Part shown: piece after piece, positions 34,613 to 47,335 of the stretch
Position numbering within the stretch: position 1 is the first letter of the stretch
Layout: the number at the start of each line of letters is the position of its first letter
NCBI GenBank assembly: GCA_008638375.1
Contig: CM018051.1
Span: 36,363,240-36,427,239, forward strand
DNA: 64,000 bases
Reading direction: 5' to 3'
From: Nyssa sinensis
Taxonomy: Eukaryota; Streptophyta; Magnoliopsida; Cornales; Nyssaceae
Program-made: the position numbers and the translations under genes
Notes under the pieces: model-generated
Databases searched by the model: none
Told to the model about the DNA's origin: nothing
The model's input: only the letters and a program-made list of their open reading frames with translations

Positions 34613-35604
34613 AATTCAAACTAGCATTATTGATATATATATATATATACATATTAGTTAATATACACACACATATGTGTGTGTGTATACTTTTATGATA
34701 GTAACTAAGTGCTCGTTTGGATGAGTTGTAAAAAAATACGGTTTGAATTAAACAGCTGTAAAAAAGTATAGTTTGAATTAAGGTATTAAGTGTTTGGATT
34801 AATGTATTTGATAAGTATTTAAATAATATTGTAGCGTTTGGATAACCTATGAAAAAGTGTGGTTTTAATATGAACTGTCTTTTTTTGCGCTTGTATATTA
34901 ATCGTGTGTTTTGTAATGTATTATATTTTTATAATTAGATTATTTTTATAAATAACAAATATGTAATAATAAAGTAAGTAATTAGTTATATTTATATTAA
35001 ATATATATTGTCAATATTATACTCAAATATAATATAATATTATTTATTTTAATAAAAAAACTAATATTATTTACTTTAATACTATTAAAGAGAGACGTAG
35101 ATAAACCCCGACCTCAACCCACCCCCTCGTCCGTCTTCCTCTGCAACGTCACCATCGCCAACCCCCCCTTCTCTTCTCCTTCATGCCATAATCGACCTCA
35201 ATCCCCAGTCCCAGCACTCACCCCTAAATCTATTGACCCACCCCATCATCAAAACCGATCGACCCACCGCCAACCCGAAAACCCAACTTCTTCCCCTCTG
35301 GCGGCACAACCCCCTTCGCAGCTGCACGACAATACGAGACCCATCTCTTCCATTCCGTTTCAAAATAAGGTGAGCGAGCTTCTGGAGTGTTGCTTCTGTT
35401 GGTTGTGGTGTTACCGCTATCATGATCTGCTCTTTGAGAAGCAGTGTTCTAAGTATTTGGCTGGAAAGTTTCTTCAAGGTTTTGTCCCTAAAAATCTGAA
35501 AATTCAAGGGGAAGATATACATGGCGTAGATGAGTTCTCCTGATGTTGATGTTGCCTGCTGTTGAGGCTACCTCTGAAAATTACAAGGGGAAATTACTGC
35601 TGTC

Positions 35605-36375
35605 ATGATCTGCTCTCAGTCCCCTTACTTTGCAGACAACTTCTTCAAAATTGGAAAGTTGTGGGGAAACATCATCAGTCTAGACAACGCAACGGCCAAA
35701 CTAGGATCATTTGCTAGCGAAAAAATTCATATCATAACCAGTTGCTTTGAATCTATTAACAAAGCCATTACCCTTACTTGCAAAGGGAAGACTTATCCCA
35801 TAAGGTTTGTTGAAGAACAGGTAGTGAAACCCTGTATCATCCAACCATACATCAAAGATAACACAGGCACTCTCCGGACGGTAGCTTCATCACCAAATTC
35901 ATTCCCATCGGAACCCATTGATGATGACGATGGGGATATTAACATGGTCGAAGCAGCCCGTGTGGATTCCTAAGACAGCGTGGACAACTTTGCTGACAAC
36001 TGTATGGTTGATGAGACGCTTCAGTGTGAGGGGAATGGAGAAGATTATACCTTAAGCGGAGAGGTTAGTAATACATCCAGTGATAAGAATGGGATGCAAA
36101 CTTCAAAATCAATTCAAAACTCTAATTCAAATGAAAATGGGATACCTGAACCAATGAGAAGTATAAGCGGCCCATTAAGTAAATATCCAGAGATACACTT
36201 AGAAATCTGTTTGCAGGGCCAAGATGCAACCAGGGTCACTGGACCTCTAAAGGACCCAATTCTGGTCTCTAGCTCTACTTCACCGAATTCTCTCAAGCAG
36301 CCCCAAAATTTAGCCCATACACAATCATGCCCTACAACTCTACCTTTCAAACATCTTCCCCTCTCTCAACCTTAA
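35605..36375 (+). pseudogene. LINE ORF1-type protein (broken)
   Basis: The first 122 residues (35605-35973) contain FFKIGKLWGNIISLDNATA followed by an IRFVEEQV motif. This is the pattern of the DUF4283-type RNA-binding domain found in plant L1 ORF1 proteins. A TAA at 35971-35973 interrupts it. The next open part (35980-36375) is Ser/Asn/Pro-rich linker without a clear domain. No CCHC zinc knuckle was seen. The protein would bind LINE RNA. Confidence 0.7.
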
Positions 36376-36739
36376 AAGAAACCAGCCCCCACAAAGTAGA
36401 AAAAATTCCCTCAATCAAATTCTCGCCCAAACTCTAGCATAAGATTCTTCAATCCAATTGGGTCCTTTCGGTCTCTTGTAAAGATCAAACCCAGCAAGAA
36501 GAGTGTAATTCTCCGATCAACAGCCACTGCCACTTCTCTCCCAGCACCCCCTAACCATCTCGTAGAAGCTCAGGCCATAAAAGATTTAAGCAAAGCCCTT
36601 GGTTTGGTGTACAGCGGTACAGAGCAGGAACTCCTCAATAAGATTGTAGAATTGAAAGAGAAAGACCGACGAGATTATGCTCAGGGAACTCGAGCAAAAC
36701 CACTATAAATATTTTCTATGGGTGTCTAGATTTCCCATC

Positions 36740-39700
36740 AATTTATGATTATTCTATCTTGGAACATCAGAAGGTTGGTTCGACCATAAAAGAAAAGGAA
36801 GCTAAGAAATTTAATCTTGGAAAGGAAGGTAGATTTCCTGTTGCTTCAAGAGACGAAAAAATCTTGCATAGACAAGCCCTTCGTCCAATCAGTATGGCCC
36901 TAGGATAGCTTCAATTACATGGAAGTTAACTCAATGGGTAAATCAGGCGGTCTTTTGTGTATTTGGAATTCAGAAGTTTTCTCCATCTCAGAGTGCTGCT
37001 ACAACCATCACTTCATTCTTATATCAGGAATTCTTCTCCCGAATTTTCCATGCTGCATCATTAATATCCATGCTCCAAATGACGCAAGGTCTCGAAAGCA
37101 ATTTTGGGACGTTTTGTCTAACCTGAAGCAGTAGTTCGCTTCTCCATGGTGTGCAGGTGGTGATTTCAACGAAATTAGATTCATTACTAAAAGAAAAGGG
37201 TGCTCGAGGAGAGATAAAGGAATGAAGGATTTTAACAACTTCATAGACCAAATGAAATTATCAGATCTACCACTTTTGGGTAGGTAATTCACATGGTGCA
37301 AATCACATGAAGAAGACAAATGGAGCAGGCTGGACCGTTTCCTATTGCACCTCAAATGGATTGAACATTTCAATTTCAAAGTCTGGGGCCTCTCAAGATC
37401 ACTCTCAGATCACAGCCCTATCCTTCTGATGGAAGATTTAAGGGATTGGGGCCCTCGCCCATTCAAATTTATCAATGCATGTACCTCTCATCCATATTTC
37501 CTCCCAAAGGTTGAAAAATTTTGGAGTAAGTGCCAATTCAATGGATGGGCTGGATTCAAACTCCTAAAAAAAATGCAAAGTCTTAGAGCCACTCTAAAGT
37601 CTTGGAATTTAATAGAGTTTGGAAACATCACCACAAATCTTAAAAAGGTCGAAGAGGATCTTCACTCCATGGACGTCATCGCAGAATCCAGACTTCTGGA
37701 TCATAGTGAATCCCTCTAATACAAGTCCCTCAAATGTGATGTATGGAGGCTCGGAAGGATGCTCGAATCTTTATGGCTCCAAAAGTCCAGAGCAAACTGG
37801 CTGGCTAATGGTAATAAGAACACGAGATTCTTCTATCTCTTAGCTAAAGGCCGGCAGAGCAGAAACACCATTAACTCCATCCCAGTCAACAAAATAGACA
37901 TCACAGACCCTTAGTTGATAAAATCAGAGATAAACAAGCATTTCCATTCCGTCTTCTCTGATAGTTGGAAAGTCAGAGCTCTGCTAGCTGGCCCTTTCGA
38001 TAAAACTCTTAACCATAATCTCTTCTCTTCTCTTGAAACTGAGTTTTCTGACCTCAAAATTTGGAAGGCAATCGATAGCTGTGATTGCAATAAAGCTCCC
38101 AGTCTGGATGGCTTCGACTTCCACTGGATCAAGAAATGCTAGCACGTGATTAAGGCAGATGTGACACAATTTCTAAAAGAGTTTCATGAAAATGCTAAAC
38201 TAGTCTCGGGTATTAATTCTTCCTTTATTGTTTTGATTGCAAAGAAGAGCAAAGTGTCAGTCTTGGGGCATTTTAGACCTATTAGCTTGGTCAGCTAGGT
38301 CTACAAAATTCTTGCTAAAGTTCTATGCTCAAGATTAAAGAAGTCGCTCCCGTTAATATTGATGAAAGTCAATCAACCTTTCTAGAAGGCAGATTCATAT
38401 TGGATGGGGTTCTTATCACAAATGAAGTGGTGGACTGGTGGAAAAAGAATAATAAGAAGGGCATCCTCCTTAAGTTAGACTTCGAGAAAGCCTTTGATAG
38501 TGTAAACTGGAACTTCCTTTTAAACTTGATGGAAAATTTTGGTTTTGGCTCAAAATGGGTGAAATGGATAAAGGAATGCATCTTAACTCCAAAAATTTCA
38601 GTTCTATGAAATGGATCCCCATCTTCTGAATTCAGTTTGGAAAAAGGTTTAAGGCAAGGCGATCCCTTATCACCTTTCCTTTTTAACATCGCCGTTGAAG
38701 GTCTAAACATCTTATTCAAACGAGCCAAAGCTCTAGGCTTTATTTCAGGAGTTTCTATTGGGGCAAATGGGGCAACCATCAGCCATCTTCAATTCGCAGA
38801 TGACACGATAGTCTTTTGTAATGCCAAGAAGGATGAAATTGTGAACATCAAAAGAATTCTGAGGTGCTTTGAAGTTCTCTCAGGCCTAAAAATCAACTTC
38901 CATAAGAGTGATACTTGTGAAGTGGGTGTCTCTGCTGATCTCATAAAGGACATAATTGACATCCTCAAATGCAACGTCAAATCCTTGCCTTTGAAGTATC
39001 TTGGCCTTCCTCTAGGTGCTAGCCCCAAGCTAAAAAAGACTTGGGCCCCTGTTATTGACAAATTCAAAAGTGAAGCTGGCCTCTTGGAAAAGAAGGTTTC
39101 TCTCATTTGGTGGTAGAATAACTCTAATCAAATCGGTCCTCCAAAGCTTTCCCCTGTATTTTCTATCCTTATTTAAAATGCCTATATTAGTTGTGAATTC
39201 GATTAACAAGATCTAATCAAGATTCTTGTGGGGAGACAGTGACGGAATAAGAAAATTTCACTTAATCAAGTGGGAGAAATGCACTTTTAGTAAGCAATCC
39301 GGCAGTTTGGGCCTCAAAAACTTGAAATTTATGAATGAATGCCTTCTTCTCAAGTGCTGGTGGAGATTCGGCATTGAAAAGAATTCTCTCTAGAAAAAAA
39401 ATACTTTCAGCAAAATACCATCATTTCGATGGAGATTGGCTCCCAGAACTAGAGATTAGGCACAAACTATCTAGGCTTTGGCTGGACATCTTTCTCTTAA
39501 AAGAAAGATGCCCAATTCTCTTTGATTTTTTTGTGTCCAATATGAGCACTGTGGTTGGCAACGGTCTCAATACATCCTTCTGGCATGATATATGGGCTGG
39601 GAACTCTTCTCTAAAATCTTTATTTCTCAAGCTTTTCAAATTATCAAGATCAAATAAGGGTAATCTCGCCAGCTTCGCAGCTCTAAAAGATGAAAATAGA

Positions 39701-40141
39701 GAATGGAACCTAATGCTTTGTCGTCGCTTAATGGCGTGGGAGGAAGAAGAGTTATCAAAATTCCAAAATACCCTACGTGGTGTTCCGCTGATGTTGAATG
39801 CTAAACAAGACACCTTGGTCTGGAAAATTAACTCCTCCAGTCTCTTCTTAATTAAATCCATTTACTCAAGCTTCGATTGCTCTCTCGCCCCAAATATGCA
39901 GATCGCAAACCTTATTTGGTATAATGCAGCCCCTTCAAAAGTTCAGTTCTTCGGCTGGTTGGCCTGGAATAACCAAACCAAAACCGCTGGTTATCTTCTC
40001 AAGTTAGGGATTCTCAACTCCATCGATGAATGCTTATGCCTCTTCTGCAGATTAGAAGTAGAATCCATAGATCATCCTCTCTTATTGTGTCGTGAAGTTT
40101 GGAAAATCTGGTCAGAGTGTATCAGCTGGTGGAGTATTTAA
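36740..40141 (+). pseudogene. LINE ORF2: endonuclease, reverse transcriptase, zf-RVT (broken)
   Basis: The endonuclease part begins at ILSWNIRR (about 36750) and includes GGDFNEIRF (about 37150) and SDHSPILLM (about 37408). The RT follows from about 37900 and shows LKLDFEKAFDSVNW (about 38472), GLRQGDPLSPFLFN (about 38648) and the catalytic FADD (about 38792-38803). The C-terminal zf-RVT region (about 39840-40135) shows SKVQFFGWLAWNNQTKT and CLFCRLEVESIDHPLLLC. At least five stops or frame changes separate these parts. ORF2 would nick target DNA and copy LINE RNA at the nick. Confidence 0.93.
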
Positions 40142-41896
40142 TGGGCATCGCCTAAATCCATCAAAGCAACCCTTGATTGGTGGCAAAGCTTTAAGTTCAA
40201 GAAGGAACATAAGCTGATCTGGGAAACAATCCCCTTTACCATCATGTAGTCTATTTGGAAGTTAAGGAATGAATATATCTTCAACAAGGATAAACCTCGC
40301 TGGATTCATGTTCGTGATCTGATTAAAACCAGACTTGCCTTCTGGATTAAAAAAAAGAAAAAGGGGGCTCTCTATATTCCATTAACGACCTGATCTTCAA
40401 CCTTCAAAACATCATTAGCTGCCGCTGATCCATTTTTCAAATGAAGTCCAACCTGGTTCAGAGCAGTCCCAAAGCCTTGTCCTTCAATACTAGTAGTTTG
40501 GTGCTGATTGTTGGGAGTGTTCTGGCTGCTTTCGTCAGGGAGAGTTATTTTCTGTTAAATTTGGTCTTCAGGAGCTTCTAATCAGTTTTAAGGGAAGAAT
40601 TTATGCTCGTCTTTCCCAAGTGGAGAGATTTTGTTTTGGAGCTGTGGTTGTCTTTGCTGTTTGTACCCAATATGGGTTTGATGTTATTGGCTGGGTTGGC
40701 TTAGTTCTTGTTGGGAGCTGCTAGATTTAATTTTCACTCCTATAGAATAGTGGATTCCAGGTGGATGATGCCAATGCTTTGAGGAATGTGGTTCTGTATT
40801 ATGCATTTGCCTTTCTTTCTCTGTTTTGTGGTTGCTTGCCATTGTCGGCAGCTTCGGTTCAGTTCTTCTTGGGGGCTGCTAGCTCTTCTCAACTCTAGAG
40901 AAGTGAATTTCAGTGTGGTGAAGTTTAGCTCTGTTAACTCTATTTCGAAGTTTGTTGCACTCAGCACTCCAAATTGTTAAAGTTGGAAGTTATTCAGAGG
41001 AGGCAAGAGTATTTTGTTATTTTTGTGGTAAAGAGTTTGAACTCTCCGATCACCTACTGTTGCGATGTCACAATGCTTGGAAGGTTTTGGTCTGATCACA
41101 ATGCTTGGAAGGTTTTGGTCTGATTGTTTAAAGATGGAAGGATATCTCATGGGCCCATCCTAGTTCTCTTGTTGGATTGTTTGAATGGTGAAATGAGTTT
41201 GAATCAGTTTAAAATTGGATTTCATGATCTATTTGGGGTGTTGCTTCTAATAAGTTTGAAGGGAAGAAATTATGCTCATCTCGTCTGCTGCTTTTATCCA
41301 ATATGGTTTTGGTGTTTTCTTTGGTCTAGCGGCCTCTTTGACTGTTGCTCCATCCCTTCCTCTTGTCTGCTGACATATTTCTGTCCCTGCATTACTGCTG
41401 GAAGAATTACAGAAATTGTGTCACATGGTGCAACTTCTTGTTGTTGTGCTGGATCAATTTATTACTTGCTGCTGGTGTTCACTTATTTTGAGTGCTTCTT
41501 CAATTGCCAATATCGTGCTAGGTTAAGGCAGAAATTCTCGTCAGGAGAAGATCCATGCCATGATTTGTTGTTTCATGCCTTTTTGCTTGAGCTGAAGCAA
41601 GTCTCCTACAAAATCTATGAGATCTTTTGTCCTGTTGCTGTTTGTTGAGGTGATATTTTTCTGCTTCATCTTGTTGCTTGAGCTGGAGATTGGCAGCTTC
41701 TTTTCTCTGTTTTTGCTATTTGCTTGTTCTGTATTTGGCTCCTTGCCAATTTTCTGTTCTTGCTGTATTTTCTCTCTCTTCGGTTTTGTGCTGCAACATG
41801 CTTGTTTGCCCTCACCCCTGTTTTGATGTAGTTGTGATGTTTCCCTTTTTCATTCGCATTTTCATCAATATATTATTTTCTTTGCTAATAAAAAAA
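40142..41896 (+). other. LINE 3' region
   Basis: T/G-rich sequence follows the zf-RVT part. It holds an exact tandem duplication of 28 bp (starting GATCACAATGCTTGG...) at about 41067-41122, and a typical plant LINE end, CATTTTCATCAATATATT then TTTGCTAATAAAAAAA. The 174-residue open frame at 41124-41648 is Cys/Leu/Phe-rich because of base composition, and I do not regard it as a gene. Confidence 0.6.
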
Positions 41897-42390
41897 AGAG
41901 ACGTAGATAATAGTAAAATAATGTATTTAGATGTGTGTGTGTGTGTGTGTGTATTAATGGCATGATTGTAATAAACTTTAAAAGTTAGACTAATCTCTTA
42001 AAACAAATCAAAATGAGCTGGTTTTTTGAAGAAAAAAAAACCTCTCCATCCTAGCTTAACAATTCCACCTGCTTTGGACAAGACAATGGTGAACAAGTGC
42101 GGCTACAACAACCAAACAACAAAGTTAAGAAAAAAATATGGTTTCGACCTAAAACGCTCAAAGTACGGCACAAACTCTGAACCAAACAAATTCCAAGAGA
42201 GTGGTTGAGTGTGTAGTAAACAGCAATTAAGGAATTTATTTTTTAAGGTTGTCAGGTCAAAATTTAATAAATGTCACTTTTTCTTGGTGCCGGTCTATAT
42301 GGAGAGTTACCCTAGTCTTAATTGGGCTCCCATGCTAGTGTTCGATGGAATTGATCTTCTGAATTAGTCGATCCGAAGAATCGGATACCG

Positions 42391-42423
<33 letters not shown>

Positions 42424-42868
42424 CTTTAAACCAAACATGGACATGCATATATCCGGTGAGTCATTTACAATTTATGTCCAGACACTTGCATGGAATTAGT
42501 CAACTACCAAAGATTAATTCAAACTAGAAGAATACAATAAAATCCAACCAAGGATCTTCGTTGGATTTCATACGTTTATAAAATTGTTAAATTAGAGGAA
42601 TAAAGATCTTCTTCAATCAAGATAGATTACACAGACTGTACTCCTAGTTGGGACTCTTCCACAAAAGAACTTTCAGACAGATTATACGTCCAAACTAGCT
42701 TATCATGTTGTTTATCCGCGAAGTACTCATCTCTCTTAGATTCTCCTGTTGAAGGAAAAAAAAAAAAGAATTGCACGTTGTCCCAGTAGGTCTTCCACAT
42801 GGGCTCCAACCCATCTAGATACTAGATGAATACGTACCCCCAGAAAGTTAGGAGTTAATTAATGCAAA

Positions 42869-45659
42869 CAACCAACACAATTCTTTTGAAATAAACGAAG
42901 TGAGGGTATTCTTGTAATTTGCAAGGGCTGGAGAGATGACCTTGCTTCAATCCACTTATAAGTTTATTATGATCATGGGGCGATATTGAGTTGAAGGAGT
43001 ATAAAATTAATTCAACCAAGTTTTTTGGATTGCAACCAGCAAATGCTTTATTCTTTATTCAGGGGAAGATCAATGAATGAGAAAATAGAAAAATATAATG
43101 GAAACAGAACTTTTGCACTGAATTCCAAATGGTGCTGCATTGGTGGTAGCAAACGACACACACACACACATATATATATATATGGAAAATTATACATAAA
43201 AGTTCTATTTGGAATCATTTCTCCCAAACAAATGTTGATATATGGCAAACCTTGGTTAATTAACTTAATTTGACCAGTAAATGGTTTGTTATATAGCAAT
43301 TAGAAAAATGTAGAAAAGTCCACTGGAAAGGAGTCCATTGTGTTATATGGCAATTAGATAAGTCCATGTTGTTTGTTTGTTTGTTTTGGATTTTCCTTTT
43401 TCTTTTAATATATACTTCTCTCATGCAGCTAGAGATATTTTAGTATTTCAAGAAATGGTAAAGCAACTTGTGTATAAGAAATCTAAACAACCCCTAGAAA
43501 AGATTTTGATCTGTAGCTACTTTGACCTTGATTTTTGAGCATTTGAATGGCGTTCACAACGTTGTAAGGAAGCAGAAGCCTCGTGCAAGATATGACCAAT
43601 TAATTAAGCCAACATTATCAACTACCATGTCCTCGATTTGTCTTCATTTAGTTGCTTACAAAACCATATGATGATCCTGAAGATCGCATCATGTCCAAGC
43701 CAATCCAGGCTGGCTACTCAGGATTAACATCCATCTGCTTTGCTCACTATCTATAAGCTACTAATTAATCAACCTTTTTATAATTAAAGGTCAATATCTA
43801 AGAGCAAATCGAATTTTAAAAGTCCAAGAAATTAGCTGTACATGGAACAATGATGTTAGGGACGTATTTTTATATAGTCATTCATCCTCTGCTTAAGCAT
43901 ATTCCTTACTAGCAAGTTGCTGATAGAAAAGCTTATTGACAGAGAATGAAGATAAACCGGAAAATGAACTCTTAAGTAAGAGCTTGTAGCCAAAGTAAGG
44001 GACCATTTTAGCACAAAAACTTGTACAACTGAAAGGCCCAAGCATTTCCCAACCTCTATAAAGATTATTCATATGGAAGGTTGTTCTTCCAGGCAATAAT
44101 TAGGGACAGATAAAATGCTATGGACCATTGTGTTATTTAACTAGAAACACTTGGTTAAGCTATGACTCCCATTATATATTTTTGTCGTCTTTCCAATCAT
44201 TACTTATTAGTTAATGTGAAGCAAAATCGGTTAGTTTCCTTGGTTCTCTTGCTTCTTTTTTCCCTTATTCTCTCTTCTTTTAGTATGTGAATATTGTTAG
44301 AATTTATTGAATTTTTGTAAGTTTCAAAATTTCAATTTTCAATACTTTCAATACAAATTTTATTTTGTGATTTAACGACCTTAAGCCATAAAACTATATT
44401 CTAGTCTATAAAAAGTCAAGAGTGCTAAGATTTTAGAGTATCCCTTCCAAAGCTTTCTGCCGTGACTCTCTTTCTACAAGTTTTCTTATTCTTTCTTCTT
44501 CATTACATTCTATATTTTTATAGCCAGAGATCTTTATTTTTGAAAAATCTGAGAAGGGTAATTCACCCCGTTACTCGTTGCACATCAACCCTAAAGAAAC
44601 CTGTTGAGAGCACCATGGTTTATATATTTGTTGTGATTGAATTTGAAAACCAAAGTTGTCTACTTATTATCTCTGTTGATGCCTGTAAGTAAATCAAAGA
44701 GAAAAATCAATATTTTATAACATGTATTATCGAAAAACAAGTAGAAGAAAAAAAAGGTATACCAGGGGCATACCCCAGAAATTTATAAGAAAAATAGATA
44801 CAAGAAAGTTAGATAGACGTCCTCAAAAAATAGATTTCAGCAAGCATGTCATGAAATTGTTACGGACATGATTCCTCTCAAACTTTTAACGATATTTTAA
44901 ATGCATATCATATCATCTAAGATTTAATTATTTAATAATAAATCTATGATGTGACATACATTTACAACTCCCATTTAATAAAATTTGTACTCAAGAATCC
45001 TGGCCAAATTGCTGTTCTTTTACTTTAATAAGTCACTAATCTTTTTCAGTATTTAACAAATTGGCCATCCATGAAGCCCACTTAAAGAGATGGACCATCA
45101 AGATTTGTGCCCCTTAAATTCTAATTAAGTGACTGCTTAACACGTGTCGAGTCATTAGCCAGTATTCTATAGCTTAACCACTGATATCAAACTATAGCAT
45201 TGCATAATTACGCATATGTTTATAATGCTAATGGTCCCCTATTTTATGCATTCCACCCACGAAAAGGAAGGAAAATGGGAAAAATAGAAAAAAGGTATCA
45301 TGGGACCTTATCTTCACACTAACACTAAGTTATGTTTGGCATTTACCTTAATTTTGGGACCAATGTTGAAAGAGAAGGTGCCCCAACCACCAACGAAAAA
45401 GATAGAAGGTGCACAAAATTTTCTAACCGGATTTTTTTCCTTTTGATTAATATAACTGTCAATTATATGATCAACTTTCAAGTACTTGGTGCTGATCCAA
45501 AGGATCCATATATGTACAATATAAATGTTAAAAGAATCAAAACCATCTTTGTTGCATTAATCTCTAATAGAAGAGGCATATTTTGAATCATATATAGCTC
45601 CAAGCAATACAACAATAGTGCTTCATATACTTTTCTTCATGATCGATGATGTTGCCCTT
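42869..45659. other. Intergenic spacer, no confident gene
   Basis: AT-rich DNA with a CA/TA microsatellite at about 43157-43182. On the minus strand 44096-43893 encodes a 67-residue open frame beginning MPGRTTFHMNNLYRGWEM, somewhat less biased than its surroundings. I do not recognise it, and it could be an exon remnant. No splice partners were identified. Confidence 0.4.
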
Positions 45660-47335
45660 TTTTTGTTTGAAAGTTGCTCCTCTCCAATTTCTTGTCAAGA
45701 ACCCGAGGTCAGAGGGTTACCGAGAAGGCTCCAATCCACTCCGATGATATAGTTAGTGAATAATAATGATAGTAATTGAAGGAGAGTAATTGAACATGAA
45801 TTGAAAACATACCTTGTGGCCTTATTTATAATTGTAGTTCTCCTAAGTTAAATAGGATTAGAAGCCATGAAAGTATGAATTTGAAGATGTCCATATTTAG
45901 TAGTTACTTATATTGAACTCTATTTCCTTATTATGATATTAGTAGTCTATTGAAGACAGTGGTCAGCTTGGAAACCCTTCAATGCTAGTGCTCTATAACC
46001 CATAGATCAGGAAGGATGCGGGCACACACAGTCTGTATTATGGGGACACGGTGTCATACTCTGAGATCCTTGGTCAAATTATGGCATATCAGCTACCCCC
46101 TGAGCCTCAGTTCTGTGGGATTCATCCCAAGTTGAGGTTAGGGTTTCTATAGTGTCACACTGTGCTTCCTCATAAGTGCGTCGTTTCTTATTCTGAGAAG
46201 ACAGTCGTGATAAGACAGTTAATGTCCCATCATTATGTCAATCGTCGGTTCGCCAAAGGATCGCTCGTATGAGACTGTACTTAGCATGAAGAACTTGATA
46301 GAGGCTGGTCTAGCAAAAGAGAAGAGTGAAGGGTTGAAGAATACTATCTTCTCTGCTTAGAAGCCCGGTTAGAAGAAAAAGGCCAGGGAGACTTCAACCC
46401 TTGCTGATCCTACTCCTCCTCAAAAAAGAAAGAGACACTTGGCTAATTCTCTCGAGTGAATTGTCTCAAAGGATTTGTCCCTCCCCACAGTTCATGAAGC
46501 AGTTCCCCATCCTACACCAGTGCAAAAATCTCAAAGGGGAAGAGCAAAGCTGAAGCTGCCCCTCCTCTAACTAAAAATATTGGGGCTAATGCCAATAAAA
46601 ATGCTTACATAGAGTCTTGGATGCCCGACCCAAGCAAATTCAAGGGGCAAAAATCTAAGAAGATAGCCATGGATCTAATGGTGACTCATGTAATAGTAAG
46701 TATTTAGAAGTGCTCATCCTTACTCCTTTAGTCCATTGGCCTGTCAAGCTAATAAGTTCTTTATGGTTTTCAGTTTGTTCATGCTCTAGCCACAATTATG
46801 GGACAGCTATGAGGACACCGAATAGATTGACACGCTTCAAACTGAGCTAGATAAGACACGACTTCACCTAGGATCTGCCCAGTCAGATATTTTCTACTTC
46901 AGACGAGAAGCTAAAGGAGGTTGCCAATGATTTTACGATCCTAGAGTCTAGGAGGAATGCGTTAGCTTCCGACCTAGAAGCTATAAAGAAGAAGATGGCC
47001 GAGTTTGAGGCTGCAGCAGCAGCTCGAAAACTCATATCAAGTGTCAAAGCAGCAAGGAGAGAAAATAAAGAGGCTCTGAGGGTTGAGGTTCAGAAGTTGG
47101 GTATGGAGTTTGCTAATTATGGATACAAGATGTATAAGAAGAAACTCCTCAAACTTCACCCAACTCTCGATATCTCTAGTCTACATAAGATTCCTATTTC
47201 TGATGTCGAGATGCTGGAAGAAGAAGAGCAAGAAGTGGCTGGAGCCGTGAAGCCAATTGTCGATCTTCCTCAGCCAAGCCCCACCGAGCAAAAAAAAATG
47301 AGCTTGTCATTGTTGAGCATAGGCCTTAGCCTTTT
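45660..47335. mobile_element. Fragment of a second Tat-type element: 3' LTR and antisense gene
   Basis: The left part (about 45700-46095) is a diverged relative of the LTR at 10945-11588, sharing the order CAGAGG..., CTCCGATG, a TTATTTATA/TTAATTTATA TATA region and CTAAGTT.AATAGGATT...AGCCATG. To its right, plus-strand coding-like sequence follows (46200-47360), ending with a coiled-coil exon (46995-47330) with RKLISSVKAARRENKEALR and MEFANYGYKMYKKKLLK. It corresponds to the antisense exon at 1411-1917. An LTR to the left of a plus-strand antisense gene is the arrangement predicted for the missing 3' end of the first element. It is truncated at 47336 by another LTR. Confidence 0.7.
46995..47335 (+). 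pseudogene. Antisense coiled-coil exon of the second Tat fragment
   Basis: The exon encodes Ala/Glu/Lys-rich heptads over about the first 50 residues, then YKMYKKKLLKLHPTLDISSLHKI, matching in position and pattern the segment around FRTRFQAQFPSFDVSSIV of the exon at 1411-1917. This shows the two antisense genes are homologous although diverged. The coding sequence then runs into unrelated LTR sequence. The function is not known. Confidence 0.55.

Larger units (their letters stand above)
35104..41896 (+). mobile_element. L1-like LINE retrotransposon, full length but degenerate
   Basis: The element has an ORF1-like part, an apurinic-type endonuclease, a reverse transcriptase and a zinc-finger-like RT tail. 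Its 3' end reads ...TTTGCTAATAAAAAAA. It is flanked by a 13-bp direct repeat AGAGACGTAGATA (35091-35103 and 41897-41909), the target-site duplication. The A tail is short. Multiple in-frame stops show it cannot mobilise. The size (6.8 kb) fits a full-length plant L1. It lies inside copy 2 of the local tandem duplication. Confidence 0.95.
34632..42868. repeat. Local tandem duplication, copy 2 (holds the LINE)
   Basis: This is the partner of 31898-34612. It is interrupted by the 6.8-kb LINE at 35104-41896 and lacks the hAT element, so it preserves the empty hAT site at about 41900-41915. Confidence 0.88.

Noticed and set aside
41124..41826. Cys/Phe/Leu-rich membrane-like proteins
   Set aside because: They lie in the T/G-rich LINE 3' region; the hydrophobicity reflects base composition.
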